Assembly: GCA_030679915.1 (NCBI GenBank)
Contig: JAUXRY010000018.1
Span: forward strand, 1 to 64,000
Length of the DNA stretch: 64,000 nucleotides
Direction of reading: 5' to 3'
From: Thiobacillus sp.
GTDB taxonomy: Bacteria > Pseudomonadota > Gammaproteobacteria > Burkholderiales > Thiobacillaceae
This document shows, piece after piece, positions 18,654 to 28,784 of the stretch. A program made the position numbers and the translations under genes. Positions within the stretch are counted from its first letter, which is position 1. Each line of letters opens with the position of its first letter. The notes below the pieces were generated by a model, which was not told where the DNA came from, searched no databases, and worked only from the letters and a program-made list of their open reading frames with translations.

Positions 18654-19637
18654 ATGACGATGTATCGCAATCTTATTTTAGTGGCACTCATTCTGACTTT
18701 CGGGGTGGTCAGCTTGGGCGCTTACGTTCGGCTTTCCGATGCGGGACTGGGGTGTCCTGACTGGCCGGGATGCTATGGAAGCATCACACCGCACCTGGCT
18801 GCAGAATCAATCAATGCTGAGTTGGCAACGCGTCCCGATGGACCGGTATCTCACGCCAAGGCATGGAAGGAAATGATTCATCGGTATTTTGCCGGGTCTT
18901 TGGGGCTGCTGATTCTGGCTATCGTGATGCTGGCTTTGCGTAACCGACGTGAGACGAGTGCGGGTATAGGGTTGCCTGTACTATTACTGGGGTTGATCGT
19001 GTTCCAAGCCTTGTTGGGCATGTGGACGGTAACCAAATTGCTTAAGCCATTGATTGTCAGTGCTCATTTGCTGGGCGGAATGGCAACGCTGTCTTTGCTT
19101 TTGTGGTTGTGGTTGAAAGAGCACAACCGTAATGCGCATGCCTATTACGCGCGTGTTGATCATCTGCGCTTTGGCGCATTACTGGGTTTGATTCTGGTCG
19201 TGGTGCAGATTGCGCTGGGTGGGTGGGTGAGCACTAACTATGCTGCATTGGCATGCACGGACTTCCCAATGTGCCAAGCAGCATGGGTTCCGGAAATGAA
19301 CTTCGATCATGCTTTTACTCTGCACCGCGAATTGGGTGAAACGGCATCGGGTGAGTTGTTGCCATTGACCGCATTAACGGCTATTCATTGGGTCCATCGG
19401 GTCATGGCATTGATTGTGACTGTATATCTGGCATGGTTGGCGCTGCGTCTATTTCGCACGCCCGGGTATACCGGAATGGGGCTGATGATCTGTATGGCGC
19501 TGGCGTTGCAGGTAACGCTTGGTATCAGCAATGTATTGTTGAGCCTGCCACTGGCACTGGCGGTGGCACATAACGCGGGTGCGGCACTTTTACTATCGAG
19601 CCTGGTGATGTTGAACCATCGGGTTCGCAGGAGGTAA
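18654..19637 (+). CDS. ctaA: Heme A synthase (COX15/CtaA)
   Basis: It oxidises the C8 methyl of heme O to the formyl group of heme A. The 327-residue protein has eight membrane helices. Conserved features are [18 protein letters not shown] at residues 25-42 and the second-half [11 protein letters not shown], giving the two Cys pairs of the COX15 family. His residues are present in the helix bundle ([43 protein letters not shown]). It is coupled to ctaB, starting 2 bases before it, so heme O made by CtaB can be passed on. Confidence 0.95.
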   Translation: MTMYRNLILVALILTFGVVSLGAYVRLSDAGLGCPDWPGCYGSITPHLAAESINAELATRPDGPVSHAKAWKEMIHRYFAGSLGLLILAIVMLALRNRRETSAGIGLPVLLLGLIVFQALLGMWTVTKLLKPLIVSAHLLGGMATLSLLLWLWLKEHNRNAHAYYARVDHLRFGALLGLILVVVQIALGGWVSTNYAALACTDFPMCQAAWVPEMNFDHAFTLHRELGETASGELLPLTALTAIHWVHRVMALIVTVYLAWLALRLFRTPGYTGMGLMICMALALQVTLGISNVLLSLPLALAVAHNAGAALLLSSLVMLNHRVRRR

Positions 19638-19639
19638 GG

Positions 19640-20536
19640 ATGGAATCTTTGTTGATTCAGGGGGCAGCCTGTCGTTGCCAGCAGTTTTTAGCCCTGTGCA
19701 AGTTGCGCGTGGTAAGCCTGATTGTATTCACGGCCGTGATTGGCATGTTTCTCGCGGTGCCCGGTTTGCCAAGCTGGAATGCTTTATGGGCTGGCACGCT
19801 CGGCATCGCGCTGGTTGCGGGTGCGGCTGCGGCGTTCAATTGTCTGGTGGAACAGAAAATCGATGCTGTAATGGCCCGTACACGTGCCCGGCCGTTACCG
19901 CGCGGCGAATTGACTAATACCCAAACACTTATTTTCTCCGGTGTGGTGGGTGGTACGGGTTTGTTTTTGCTGAACTATTACGTCAATCCGCTCACCATGT
20001 GGCTCACGCTGGCCACGTTTGTCGGATATGCCGTGATTTACACGATCATCCTTAAACCGGCTACTCCGCAAAATATTGTGATTGGCGGTGCCTCCGGTGC
20101 GATGCCGCCGGTCTTGGGCTGGGTCGCTGCGACGGGTGAAATCCACCATGATGCCTTGTTGTTATTTCTGATTATTTTCGCCTGGACGCCCCCGCATTTC
20201 TGGGCGCTTGCGCTGTATCGGCGCGAAGAATATGCCAAGGCCGGCTTGCCAATGTTGCCGGTGACGCATGGCGAAGCCTATACGCGCCTGCATGTGCTGC
20301 TCTACACCGTGCTCCTGTTTGCCGTGACCATGTTGCCTGTCGGAACTGGCATGGGGGGTTGGATTTATTTGATTGGCGCTGTGCTGCTGGGCGGACGGTT
20401 TATCCATTACGGCTGGCGCTTATACCGCAAGTACAGCGATGAGCTGGCAAAAGAAACGTTCCGGTTTTCCATCTGGCACTTGAGTTTGCTGTTCGCCGTC
20501 ATGCTGGTCGATCACTACTTCCCGATACCCATTTGA
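19640..20536 (+). CDS. ctaB: Protoheme IX farnesyltransferase (heme O synthase)
   Basis: This membrane prenyltransferase adds a farnesyl group to heme B. The 298-residue protein has about nine helices and the UbiA-family motif [21 protein letters not shown] near residue 73; one Asp of the usual NxxxDxxxD is Glu here, a change common in this family. The second acidic region is in [17 protein letters not shown]. It is the last gene of the heme A/assembly unit. Also called CyoE in other operons. Confidence 0.96.
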   Translation: MESLLIQGAACRCQQFLALCKLRVVSLIVFTAVIGMFLAVPGLPSWNALWAGTLGIALVAGAAAAFNCLVEQKIDAVMARTRARPLPRGELTNTQTLIFSGVVGGTGLFLLNYYVNPLTMWLTLATFVGYAVIYTIILKPATPQNIVIGGASGAMPPVLGWVAATGEIHHDALLLFLIIFAWTPPHFWALALYRREEYAKAGLPMLPVTHGEAYTRLHVLLYTVLLFAVTMLPVGTGMGGWIYLIGAVLLGGRFIHYGWRLYRKYSDELAKETFRFSIWHLSLLFAVMLVDHYFPIPI

Positions 20537-20616
20537 TTTTTATGGGCAATTGAGCGGGTTTCTGGATATTCGGACAAGATTGTTTTATATTGTGCTCAAC
20601 CCGTTAACCCGAGCGC

Positions 20617-21084
20617 ATGATGATTCTTTCACGTACCAGTCAGTACGCCGTGCAGGCGCTGATCTATATGGCGACCCAGCCCAACGCGACGCCCGTCTTG
20701 AATAAGGACATCGCATCCCAGCTTGGGGTGCCTGCGCCTTATCTGGCTAAAATTCTCCAGAGTCTGGCCAAGGGTAATTTGTTGTTTTCCTTTCGCGGCC
20801 GTCTGGGTGGCTTCTGCCTGCGGGAAAGTGGCGACAAAATCAACCTCATGCAGATACTGCTTTTGACCGAAGGCCCAGTGTTTACCCAAAGCTGTTTGTT
20901 GGGTTTAAAAGTTTGCAGTGATGAAACCGCTTGCCCACTGCATTTCCGCTGGGTCCCGGTAAAGAAGAAGATCATGGACCTGCTGCAGGACACCACGCTC
21001 GAAAAGCTGGCAAAAGCGGTTGAATCAGGTAAATACCGCTTGGCTGATGTGCCCGGCCAGCTGTTCGACCAGCTTCGGCCATGA
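20617..21084 (+). CDS. Rrf2 family transcriptional regulator with a cysteine cluster
   Basis: This 155-residue DNA-binding protein has the Rrf2 winged helix at residues 1-65 (SRTSQYAVQALIYMATQ and VPAPYLAKILQSLAKGNLL). Three cysteines follow in CLLGLKVCSDETAC near residues 90-105, spaced C-x6-C-x5-C, which suits an Fe-S cluster as in NsrR, IscR or RsrR. It lies between the heme A genes and the cbb3 operon and overlaps the SCO gene by 4 bases. Regulation of one or both oxidases in response to NO, redox or iron is therefore a reasonable inference. The exact signal cannot be read from the sequence. Confidence 0.9.
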   Translation: MMILSRTSQYAVQALIYMATQPNATPVLNKDIASQLGVPAPYLAKILQSLAKGNLLFSFRGRLGGFCLRESGDKINLMQILLLTEGPVFTQSCLLGLKVCSDETACPLHFRWVPVKKKIMDLLQDTTLEKLAKAVESGKYRLADVPGQLFDQLRP

Positions 21085-21671
21085 GACGCTGGCTCGCTGC
21101 GGCGGCAACTCTGGTTGTGCTTGGACTGAATGGGTGTATGCCCGCAGCCCCCCCCGCGTTTCAGGCAACGGATATTACGGGTGCCAGTTTCGCTCGCACC
21201 TTCAAGTTGACCGATCACAATGGAGCAGTCCGCAGCCTGGCTGACTTCAAGGGCAAGGTCGTGGCCGTGTTTTTTGGTTATATCCACTGCCCGGATGTGT
21301 GCCCGACGACCTTGTCGGACTTTTCAACTGCGCTCAAACAGTTGGGACCCCAGGCGGAACAGGTGCAAGTCATTTTTGTGACGCTGGATCCGCAACGGGA
21401 TACCCCCGACCTGCTGAAGCAATTTGTACCGGCCTTTAATCCCGGGTTTTTGGGAATGTATACCGATACAGAAGGCTTGAAGCAGTTGGCGCATGAGTAC
21501 AAAGTGGTCTATCAAAAGACTTTGGTAAAGGGTGCGGACGATTATTTGATCGACCATAGCGCCGGAACCTATATTTATGACCCGCAAGGCCGATTACGAC
21601 TGTTAATGCCTTATGGCAGCAGCCCCGAGACGATTGCTCACGACTTGAAAATCCTGTTGTCCTCGTCTTAA
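21081..21671 (+). CDS. SCO1/SenC/PrrC family copper chaperone lipoprotein
   Basis: This 196-residue protein has a signal peptide with a likely lipobox (LVVLGLNGC, Cys near residue 19), so it is probably a lipoprotein facing the periplasm. The thioredoxin-fold domain carries the copper ligands CPDVCP near residue 72 and the His in DYLIDHSAGTYIYD. It is thought to load the CuA site or support cbb3 assembly. It overlaps the Rrf2 regulator gene by 4 bases and precedes the ccoN promoter, so it may serve either oxidase. Confidence 0.93.
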   Translation: MRRWLAAAATLVVLGLNGCMPAAPPAFQATDITGASFARTFKLTDHNGAVRSLADFKGKVVAVFFGYIHCPDVCPTTLSDFSTALKQLGPQAEQVQVIFVTLDPQRDTPDLLKQFVPAFNPGFLGMYTDTEGLKQLAHEYKVVYQKTLVKGADDYLIDHSAGTYIYDPQGRLRLLMPYGSSPETIAHDLKILLSSS

Positions 21672-21684
21672 AGCAGGCTTGGTC

Positions 21685-21714
21685 TTGCGGATGTCAGGGG
21701 TGCTGGCATATAAT
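21685..21714 (+). promoter_or_regulatory. Possible sigma-70 promoter of the ccoNOQP operon
   Basis: TTGCGG (21685-21690) and a perfect TATAAT (21709-21714) are spaced by 18 bases, about 80 bases before the ccoN start. No FNR/ANR box (TTGAT-N4-ATCAA) was found in this gap, which is unusual for a cbb3 promoter. The call is by eye only. Confidence 0.45.
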
Positions 21715-21791
21715 TCCGCAGTTTTTTAATATAAGCATATACTGTTAAAGACGCAGCCATAAGCGCTTTTGCAGGGTCAACAGGAGCGGTC

Positions 21792-23246
21792 ATGGCGGTA
21801 ACCTCGTATTCCGGTGCGGAGCAGTACAATTTTGATATTGTTAAGAAATTTGCCGTCATGTCGCTGGTTTGGGCGGTGGTCGGCATGTTTGTCGGTGTCT
21901 ATATCGCCTCCGAGCTGGCTTGGCCATTTCTGAACTTTGACAGTCCTTACTTCTCATTTGGCCGCTTTCGCCCTGTCCATACCACTTCGGTGATCTTCGG
22001 CTTCGGCGGCTCGGCATTGTTTGCCACCTCCTATTACGTCGTGCAGCGAACCTGCCAGACCCGGTTGATGTCCGATGGCATGGCCAGCTTCACTTTCTGG
22101 GGTTGGATGGCCATTATTGTGCTGGCTGATATCAGCTATGTTCTGGGTTACACCCAGGCGCGTGAATACGCAGAAATGGAATGGCCGATCGACCTGTTGA
22201 TCGAGGTGGTGTGGGTGGCCTATTTGATCCTGTTCGTCGGGACCATCATGCGCCGCAAGCAACCGCACATTTACGTCGCAAACTGGTTCTATCTGGCATT
22301 TATCCTGGCGACCGCGTTGTTGCATACGTTCAACAACCTGGCCATGCCCATCGACCTGCTCTCGATGAAATCCTACAGCCTGTTCTCCGGCGTTCAGGAT
22401 GCGATGACGCAGTGGTGGTACGGCCATAACGCGGTTGGTTTCTTCCTTACCGCGGCTTTCCTCGGCATGATGTATTACTTCGTGCCCAAGCAGGCCGGCC
22501 GGCCGATCTACTCGTATCGCCTGTCGATCGTTCACTTCTGGGCACTGGGCTTCATGTACATGTGGGTGGGCGCTCACCATCTGCACTGGACAGCGTTGCC
22601 GGACTGGACTTCCTCGCTGGCCGCTGCGTTCTCGATCCTGCTGCTGATGCCTTCGTGGGGCGGCATGATCAACGGCATCATGACCTTGTCGGGTGCCTGG
22701 GACAAGCTGCGTACCGATCCAATCATGCGTTTCATGATCGTCGCGCTGTCGTTCTACGGCATGTCGACCTTCGAGGGTCCGATGATGTCGCTGAAAGAAG
22801 TCAACGCGCTGTCGCACTACACGGACTGGACCATCGGTCATGTGCATTCCGGTGCGCTGGGTTGGGTGGCGATGATCACGTTTGGCTCGCTGTATCACAT
22901 GATGCCCAAACTATGGGACACCAAAATTTATAGTCAGAAACTGATCGAATGGCACTTCTGGCTCGCCACCGTCGGCATCATTCTTTATATCGTTGCGATG
23001 TGGATATCCGGTATCACACAAGGTTTGATGTGGCGCACCTTCGATGAGTTCGGCAACCTTAAATTCTCGTTTGCCGAATCCGTCGCGGCCATGATGCCCT
23101 TCTACGCAATGCGCGCGATCGGCGGCATGTTCTTCCTCGCCGGTACTGTGCTGATGACGTTCAACATGTTCATGACCATCCGTCAGGGCAAGCGCGAGAA
23201 CGCGATTCTGGAAGCCAAGCTGACTGCCAAGTTGGCAAACGCCTGA
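21792..23246 (+). CDS. ccoN: cbb3-type cytochrome c oxidase subunit I
   Basis: This is the catalytic subunit of the high-affinity C-family heme-copper oxidase, 484 residues with about 12 helices. The CuB ligands are visible in [10 protein letters not shown] and [14 protein letters not shown], and the cross-linked Tyr region is [11 protein letters not shown]. The heme-binding His are in [13 protein letters not shown]. It supports respiration at low oxygen. A clear AGGAG lies upstream of ATG 21792. It begins the ccoNOQP operon; the four genes follow in canonical order with short gaps. Confidence 0.98.
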   Translation: MAVTSYSGAEQYNFDIVKKFAVMSLVWAVVGMFVGVYIASELAWPFLNFDSPYFSFGRFRPVHTTSVIFGFGGSALFATSYYVVQRTCQTRLMSDGMASFTFWGWMAIIVLADISYVLGYTQAREYAEMEWPIDLLIEVVWVAYLILFVGTIMRRKQPHIYVANWFYLAFILATALLHTFNNLAMPIDLLSMKSYSLFSGVQDAMTQWWYGHNAVGFFLTAAFLGMMYYFVPKQAGRPIYSYRLSIVHFWALGFMYMWVGAHHLHWTALPDWTSSLAAAFSILLLMPSWGGMINGIMTLSGAWDKLRTDPIMRFMIVALSFYGMSTFEGPMMSLKEVNALSHYTDWTIGHVHSGALGWVAMITFGSLYHMMPKLWDTKIYSQKLIEWHFWLATVGIILYIVAMWISGITQGLMWRTFDEFGNLKFSFAESVAAMMPFYAMRAIGGMFFLAGTVLMTFNMFMTIRQGKRENAILEAKLTAKLANA

Positions 23247-23262
23247 TTCAGGGAAAACCATA

Positions 23263-24009
23263 ATGAACTTCAACTTCAAACACGAATGGATTGAAACCAA
23301 CATCGGCCTGATGGCCGTGTTGACCATGCTGGCGATCAGTGTGGGCGGTCTGGTGGAAATCGCACCGCTGTTTTTCATCGACAAGACGATCGAAAAAGTC
23401 GAGGGCGTGCGTCCTTATACGCCACTGGAGCAGCGCGGTCGCGATATCTATACGCGTGAAGGCTGCTATCTGTGTCACTCGCAGATGATTCGCCCGTTCC
23501 GTGACGAAAAGCTGCGCTATGGTCATTATTCGCTGGCAGCCGAATCGCAATACGACCACCCTTTCCAGTGGGGTTCCAAGCGGACCGGTCCAGATCTGGC
23601 GCGCGTAGGCGCCAAGTATTCCAACGAATGGCACGTTCAGCATCTGGTCGCGCCACGTTCCATGGTGCCCGAGTCGGTCATGCCGAATTACCCCTGGCTG
23701 CTGTCGACGCCGCTGGATATTTCCGACACCGCTGCGCGGATGAAGGCGTTGCGTAAAGTGGGGGTGCCGTATTCACTGACACAGGCTGAATTCGACGCTA
23801 ACGTAGTCAAATTTGGTGAAACCGTGGCACGTCAGCTGCACATCCCGGACGCGCAGAAAAACCTGCTTGAGCAAGCCAACTTTGGTAATTACGACGGCGA
23901 TCGTTCGGGTATTTCCGAGCTGGATGCGTTGATTGCGTATCTGCAGGTGCTGGGCACCATGGTTGATTTCAGCAAGTACACCGACGACGCGTTCGTCAAG
24001 TACCGCTAA
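23263..24009 (+). CDS. ccoO: cbb3-type cytochrome c oxidase subunit II (monoheme)
   Basis: This 248-residue membrane-anchored cytochrome c has one N-terminal helix (residues 13-35). Its single heme c motif, [15 protein letters not shown], is near residue 68. Family segments [30 protein letters not shown] and [11 protein letters not shown] are intact, the last containing the axial Met. It passes electrons from CcoP to the CcoN active site. It starts 16 bases behind ccoN. Confidence 0.98.
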   Translation: MNFNFKHEWIETNIGLMAVLTMLAISVGGLVEIAPLFFIDKTIEKVEGVRPYTPLEQRGRDIYTREGCYLCHSQMIRPFRDEKLRYGHYSLAAESQYDHPFQWGSKRTGPDLARVGAKYSNEWHVQHLVAPRSMVPESVMPNYPWLLSTPLDISDTAARMKALRKVGVPYSLTQAEFDANVVKFGETVARQLHIPDAQKNLLEQANFGNYDGDRSGISELDALIAYLQVLGTMVDFSKYTDDAFVKYR

Positions 24010-24030
24010 GCAGTTCGAGGAGGCCAGGAT

Positions 24031-24228
24031 ATGGAATGGTTACTATGGTTTTCCAAGCCCGAAAATACCAAGCCGCTGGCTTTGATCATATTTTTCTTCA
24101 CCTTTGTTGGCATCGTGGCTTACGTCTACGGTAGCAAAAAGCGGAGCGAGAAACTGGAGTCCTATCGTGACATCCCGTTTCTCGATGAGACGCCAGGTGA
24201 AAAAGGCGACACGAAGGACACGCAATGA
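24031..24228 (+). CDS. ccoQ: cbb3-type cytochrome c oxidase subunit IV
   Basis: This 65-residue protein has one membrane helix (residues 15-33) followed by the CcoQ-like YGSKKRSEKLESYRDIPFLD. It stabilises the complex, especially CcoP. It lies between ccoO and ccoP, overlapping ccoP by 4 bases, with a good GGAGG upstream. Confidence 0.93.
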   Translation: MEWLLWFSKPENTKPLALIIFFFTFVGIVAYVYGSKKRSEKLESYRDIPFLDETPGEKGDTKDTQ

Positions 24229-25145
24229 GCGAGCAAAAACTACAATCCCAAACAGTTCAAACCACGGGCCACGCTTGGGACGGCGACCTCCAAGAATACA
24301 ACAATCCGCTGCCTACATGGTGGGTCTACACGTTCTATGTCACGGTGGTGTTTGCCATTGTGTACTGGACGATCTATCCGTCCTGGCCCATCGGTAAAGG
24401 CTGGATCGGTGGTGCGTCGAATATTACTTACGTCAACAGCGCCGGTGAAACCAAAACACATAGCTGGAACACCCGTGCCCTGTTGGTCCAAGACATGAAC
24501 GAAGCGGCTGCAGCGCAGAAGCCGTATTTTGACAAAGTGTCGTCGATGTCCTACGAGCAGATTGCCAAAGATCCGGAAATGAACGGCTTTATCATTTCGG
24601 CAGGCAAGTCATTGTTTGCCGATAATTGCGCAGCGTGTCACCAGTCGGGAGGGCAGGGTGTGGTCGGGTTTTTCCCTAATCTGGCTGACGACGACTGGTT
24701 GTATGGCGGGTCATTCGACAAGATTCACGAAACGCTGGTCGGCGGTCGCCGCGGCTATATGCCCGCCTTTAGTGAAGTGCTGTCCGGCGAGCAGATCGAT
24801 CAACTGGCCAATTATGTGGCCAGCCTGTCCGGAATTGGCCACGATGCAACTAAAGCGTCTGCTGGTAATGTGCTGTTCCACACTGATACTGCAGCCTGCT
24901 TCTATTGTCACGCTGTTGATGCCAAGGGGCGCAAGGACATCGGCGCCCCGAACCTGACCGACAACATCTGGCTGTGGGCCAACGTACCGGCGGCGCAAGG
25001 CGATGCGAGCAAGGTTGCGGCCATACGCGGAGTGATTTCCAGTGGACTGAACAAAGGTGTCATGCCGGCATGGGCAGGTCGACTCTCAACTGAACAGATC
25101 AAGGTGTTGACGGTCTATGTTCATGAATTGGGCGGTGGGCAATAA
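24225..25145 (+). CDS. ccoP: cbb3-type cytochrome c oxidase subunit III (diheme)
   Basis: This 306-residue protein has an N-terminal HAWDGDLQEYNNPLPTWW signature, one membrane helix (about residues 28-48), and two periplasmic cytochrome c domains. The heme c motifs are CAACHQ near residue 135 and CFYCHA near residue 225. It receives electrons from the cytochrome c pool or bc1 complex. It ends the structural operon and is followed 13 bases later by a strong terminator, so ccoG and later genes may need their own promoter or read-through. Confidence 0.98.
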   Translation: MSEQKLQSQTVQTTGHAWDGDLQEYNNPLPTWWVYTFYVTVVFAIVYWTIYPSWPIGKGWIGGASNITYVNSAGETKTHSWNTRALLVQDMNEAAAAQKPYFDKVSSMSYEQIAKDPEMNGFIISAGKSLFADNCAACHQSGGQGVVGFFPNLADDDWLYGGSFDKIHETLVGGRRGYMPAFSEVLSGEQIDQLANYVASLSGIGHDATKASAGNVLFHTDTAACFYCHAVDAKGRKDIGAPNLTDNIWLWANVPAAQGDASKVAAIRGVISSGLNKGVMPAWAGRLSTEQIKVLTVYVHELGGGQ

Positions 25146-25158
25146 GGTTTCAGACTAA

Positions 25159-25196
25159 CGAAGCAAAAGCCCCCGTTATCGGGGGCTTTTGCTTCG
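25159..25196. terminator. Intrinsic terminator behind ccoP
   Basis: A perfect 17-bp inverted repeat (CGAAGCAAAAGCCCCCG and its complement) flanks a TTAT loop, with TTTT in the descending arm. It separates ccoNOQP from ccoG. Confidence 0.9.
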
Positions 25197-25218
25197 CGTC
25201 AAACCTACTTAATACACA

Positions 25219-26739
25219 ATGCAAACAGGCTTAGAAGACCAGCTAGGGCTCTACCAGAAACGCATCCCCATTTTCACGCGTTCGGTGAAGGGGCGTTTCC
25301 GGCGTTTCAAAACGTCGGTTTTGGTGTTGGCTTATGCTATGTATTTTCTGCTGCCCTGGATTCCCTGGGCGCGACTGGATGCGCCTGCGCAAGCCTTGCT
25401 GTTTGACTTGCCAGGCCGTCAGTTTCTGATTTTCGGACTTACGGTTTATCCGCAGAACATCATTTGGCTGGCTTTTTTGTTAATCATCGCGGCCATCCTG
25501 TTGTTTTTCGTTACGGGTCTGGTCGGGCGTGCCTTCTGTGGTTATTTTTGCTTCCAGACGGTATGGACTGATTTTTTCATCTGGATCGAAAAGTCGATTC
25601 AAGGTGAACGGCCGACTCGGGTACGCCTGTTTCGTCAGCCGTGGGATCGGGAAAAAATTATCAAAGTGGGCAGCACCCATGGGCTGTGGTTGCTGGTTTC
25701 ATTCTGGACAGGGCTCAGCTTTGTCGCCTATTTCACGTATGCACCTCAACTTGTACTGGATTTCTTTACGGGGCGTGCGGCGGATGCAGCCTATATCACA
25801 ACCGGCTTGTTGACGCTGACAACCTATGTGGCCGCAGGCCTGATGCGCGAACAGGTCTGTACTTACATTTGTCCGTATGGCCGTTTTCAGAGCGTGATGT
25901 ACGCGCCAGAAACACTGGCTGTACATTACGATGCCAAACGCGGGGAGAATGTGCATGGTAGAGCTGCTGTACGCGCCGGTCGAGGCATTGTTACCGAGCG
26001 ACGTCATGATCGTGCTGAAGGCGGAATAAGTGCCGAACGTCGTCTAATCAATCTGACTACGGGTGCACGCGCACTCGCCGAACGACATGAAAAAGGCTTG
26101 GGCGACTGTATTGATTGTGGACTGTGCGTGCAGGTATGCCCCGCCGGAATCGACATCCGTGAGGGTCTGCAATACCGATGCATTTCGTGCGGTTTGTGTA
26201 TCGATGCCTGCAACACCATCATGGATTCCTTCGGTTTTCCACGCGGACTGATACGCTACGATTCGGAGTCCAATCTGGCTGCTGCGACACGGACACCGCC
26301 ACGATTGCATTGGTTGGGCTTGAAAACTCTCGGCTACGGCGCCGCACTCATTTTAATGAGCGTGTTACTGGTCTATAGCATCAGCAGCCAGGACAGCTTT
26401 GATCGCGCTGTCAGCCAGATACGCCAACCACTCTACGTGGTGCTGTCAAACAATGACATTCGCAACCGCTATCAGGTGAGAATTACCAATAAGGCAGCGC
26501 AAGAGCAGACCTATTTCATCACCGCGGCGGATATTCCCGCAGATGCGCTGGATCTGGGCGGTTTCAGTGAAATTAGCATCAAGCCCGGCCACAGCGGCCT
26601 GGTGCAGGCCAGTGTGCACTTGCCTCCCGCTTTGGCCGCGAAAATAGAGCGTTTCAATCTGGTGATCACCCCGAAGGGGAAACCCGCCGAAGCGCGTTCC
26701 GAGTCCGTCCATTTTGATAGCCCGAACCGACGTCCATGA
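25219..26739 (+). CDS. ccoG: Cytochrome c oxidase accessory protein CcoG (FixG/RdxA)
   Basis: This 506-residue polyferredoxin has about five membrane helices. An NapH-like segment (GRAFCGYFCFQTVWTDFF) is near residue 105 and MREQVCTYICPYGRFQS near 210. Two [4Fe-4S] motifs, CIDCGLCVQVCP and CISCGLCIDACN, lie around residues 297-335. The C-terminal third is a periplasmic immunoglobulin-like domain. CcoG is thought to reduce Cu(II) during cbb3 assembly. It overlaps the next gene by 4 bases, giving a ccoG-fixH-ccoS accessory unit. Confidence 0.97.
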   Translation: MQTGLEDQLGLYQKRIPIFTRSVKGRFRRFKTSVLVLAYAMYFLLPWIPWARLDAPAQALLFDLPGRQFLIFGLTVYPQNIIWLAFLLIIAAILLFFVTGLVGRAFCGYFCFQTVWTDFFIWIEKSIQGERPTRVRLFRQPWDREKIIKVGSTHGLWLLVSFWTGLSFVAYFTYAPQLVLDFFTGRAADAAYITTGLLTLTTYVAAGLMREQVCTYICPYGRFQSVMYAPETLAVHYDAKRGENVHGRAAVRAGRGIVTERRHDRAEGGISAERRLINLTTGARALAERHEKGLGDCIDCGLCVQVCPAGIDIREGLQYRCISCGLCIDACNTIMDSFGFPRGLIRYDSESNLAAATRTPPRLHWLGLKTLGYGAALILMSVLLVYSISSQDSFDRAVSQIRQPLYVVLSNNDIRNRYQVRITNKAAQEQTYFITAADIPADALDLGGFSEISIKPGHSGLVQASVHLPPALAAKIERFNLVITPKGKPAEARSESVHFDSPNRRP

Positions 26740-27512
26740 ATACGATGACTACCCTTTTTGGCGGACTGGCTGCAGTGCTGGTTCTGTATGCCGCCGGTGG
26801 CTGGGTGCGTAGCCTTCACCCCATGCTGCGTGCCGTACTGGCGGGCGTGCTTCCTCTGATCACCTACTTTGTACTTATTGTGGGGCAGTGGCCAGGACTG
26901 GACGTGGTGGCCATGCATATTTCAGTTTTCCTTGCAGCTGCATTGGTGCTTTACGCCTTGAACCAGTTTCGCCAGCGCGGTACCGGGCGCATGCACTGGG
27001 CACCAAAACTGCTGACTGGATTCTTCATTGGGCTGGTGTTTCTGAATGCGGCACTGCTTCAAATCTCAACCAAGGGTCTGCCCGAACCATTAGCAAAATG
27101 GTGGTTGGGGAATGATGACAGCGCGGTGTTCAGTGGTTTTTCCGGAGTGGTTGCACACGGAGAGAATGCGGCTAAAGCGGTTTCATCCGAGCTCAAAGAA
27201 ACGTATCAGGAATCGCAATTGGGTTGGCAGGTCGAGTTCTCCGGTCTTGAAGGCGACGAACATACCCGGTTGATCAGCATTCGCGTAAAAGACCGCACGG
27301 GATTGCCTGTGGACCGGGTGGAAGCAGCATTGATCCTGCAGCGTCCAGGCGCCACCAGGCCCACGCTAATTCTGCCCTTAATGGCAAATGAGACGGGCAT
27401 CTATACCGCCACACTGAGCTTGCCCAATCCTGGTCGCTGGCTGCTTGAACTGCAGATCAAGCAAAACGGCATCGTGCAGTTTCAGAGTATTCAGGAGCTT
27501 GTCGCGTCATGA
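26736..27512 (+). CDS. Membrane protein with C-terminal FixH-like domain
   Basis: This 258-residue protein has three hydrophobic segments in its first half (about residues 5-24, 33-50 and 58-75) and another near 90-108. The second half resembles FixH/CcoH: a helix followed by a periplasmic beta domain with GWQVEFSG, VRVEAALILQRP-like spacing and ETGIYTATLSLPNPGRWLLELQI. It sits between ccoG and ccoS, exactly where ccoH is expected, with 4-base overlaps on both sides. It is longer than ordinary FixH (about 150-170 residues) because of the extra N-terminal membrane region. A cbb3 assembly role is inferred. Confidence 0.82.
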   Translation: MNTMTTLFGGLAAVLVLYAAGGWVRSLHPMLRAVLAGVLPLITYFVLIVGQWPGLDVVAMHISVFLAAALVLYALNQFRQRGTGRMHWAPKLLTGFFIGLVFLNAALLQISTKGLPEPLAKWWLGNDDSAVFSGFSGVVAHGENAAKAVSSELKETYQESQLGWQVEFSGLEGDEHTRLISIRVKDRTGLPVDRVEAALILQRPGATRPTLILPLMANETGIYTATLSLPNPGRWLLELQIKQNGIVQFQSIQELVAS

Positions 27513-27694
27513 ACGGCATCATGGGATTTTTGATCCTGCTGTCCGGCATTTTTGTGCTGCTGATCGTCGTCGGTGTGTTCTGGTCGATCAGGAGTGGTCA
27601 GTTCGATGACCTCGAAGGCCCGGCTGAACGGATTTTAATGGATGATGATGACCCTTTGCTGCCGTCGCGACACTTGAGCAGTAAAGACGAATAA
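27509..27694 (+). CDS. ccoS: cbb3-type oxidase assembly protein CcoS
   Basis: This 61-residue protein has one N-terminal helix followed by VFWSIRSGQFDDLEGPAERI, the diagnostic CcoS segment, and an acidic tail. CcoS is needed for cofactor insertion into cbb3 oxidase. The copper-exporting ATPase gene ccoI, often found between fixH and ccoS, is missing from this cluster. Confidence 0.95.
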   Translation: MNGIMGFLILLSGIFVLLIVVGVFWSIRSGQFDDLEGPAERILMDDDDPLLPSRHLSSKDE

Positions 27695-27728
27695 ACTAAA
27701 ATACAGACACTTGAACGGAGTACGCACA

Positions 27729-27836
27729 ATGAAACAATATATGACTTTCCAAGGCTTGCCGATGGTGGCTGTCACCATCATGATCATCTGGGCATGGATC
27801 AGCATCCTGTCTGTTTTGATTGGGTCGTTTTTCTAA
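27729..27836 (+). CDS. 35-residue single-helix membrane peptide after ccoS
   Basis: A short open frame encodes an amphipathic head (MKQYMTFQGLPM) and a hydrophobic helix ending in GSFF. GAACGGAG lies at a suitable distance from ATG 27729, and a strong terminator follows 23 bases after the stop. The size and location recall the tiny accessory subunits of terminal oxidases (for example CcoM or CydX-type peptides), but I see no clear sequence match. The good ribosome-binding site, the terminator and the operon position support it being a real gene. Confidence 0.6.
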   Translation: MKQYMTFQGLPMVAVTIMIIWAWISILSVLIGSFF

Positions 27837-27859
27837 GTGATTTTCTGAATAACGCCTGC

Positions 27860-27897
27860 CCATGAAAAAGCCCCGCCAATGCGGGGCTTTTTCATGG
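27860..27897. terminator. Bidirectional terminator between the cbb3 accessory unit and rpoH
   Basis: A perfect 17-bp inverted repeat (CCATGAAAAAGCCCCGC and its complement) surrounds a CAAT loop, with T-run and A-run at the two ends. It serves both the plus-strand cbb3 genes and convergent rpoH. Confidence 0.92.
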
Positions 27898-27910
27898 GAC
27901 TGTTCGAACA

Positions 27911-28756
<846 letters not shown>

Positions 28757-28784
28757 TGTGTGTAAACCCCCTTCTTTATTCATT

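Noticed and set aside
21672-21791. FNR/ANR box before ccoN
   Set aside because: No TTGAT-N4-ATCAA or close match was found by eye.
21954-22898. 314-codon minus-strand open frame
   Set aside because: Antisense shadow of ccoN; composition (His, Gln, Arg rich) is not protein-like and no family was recognised.
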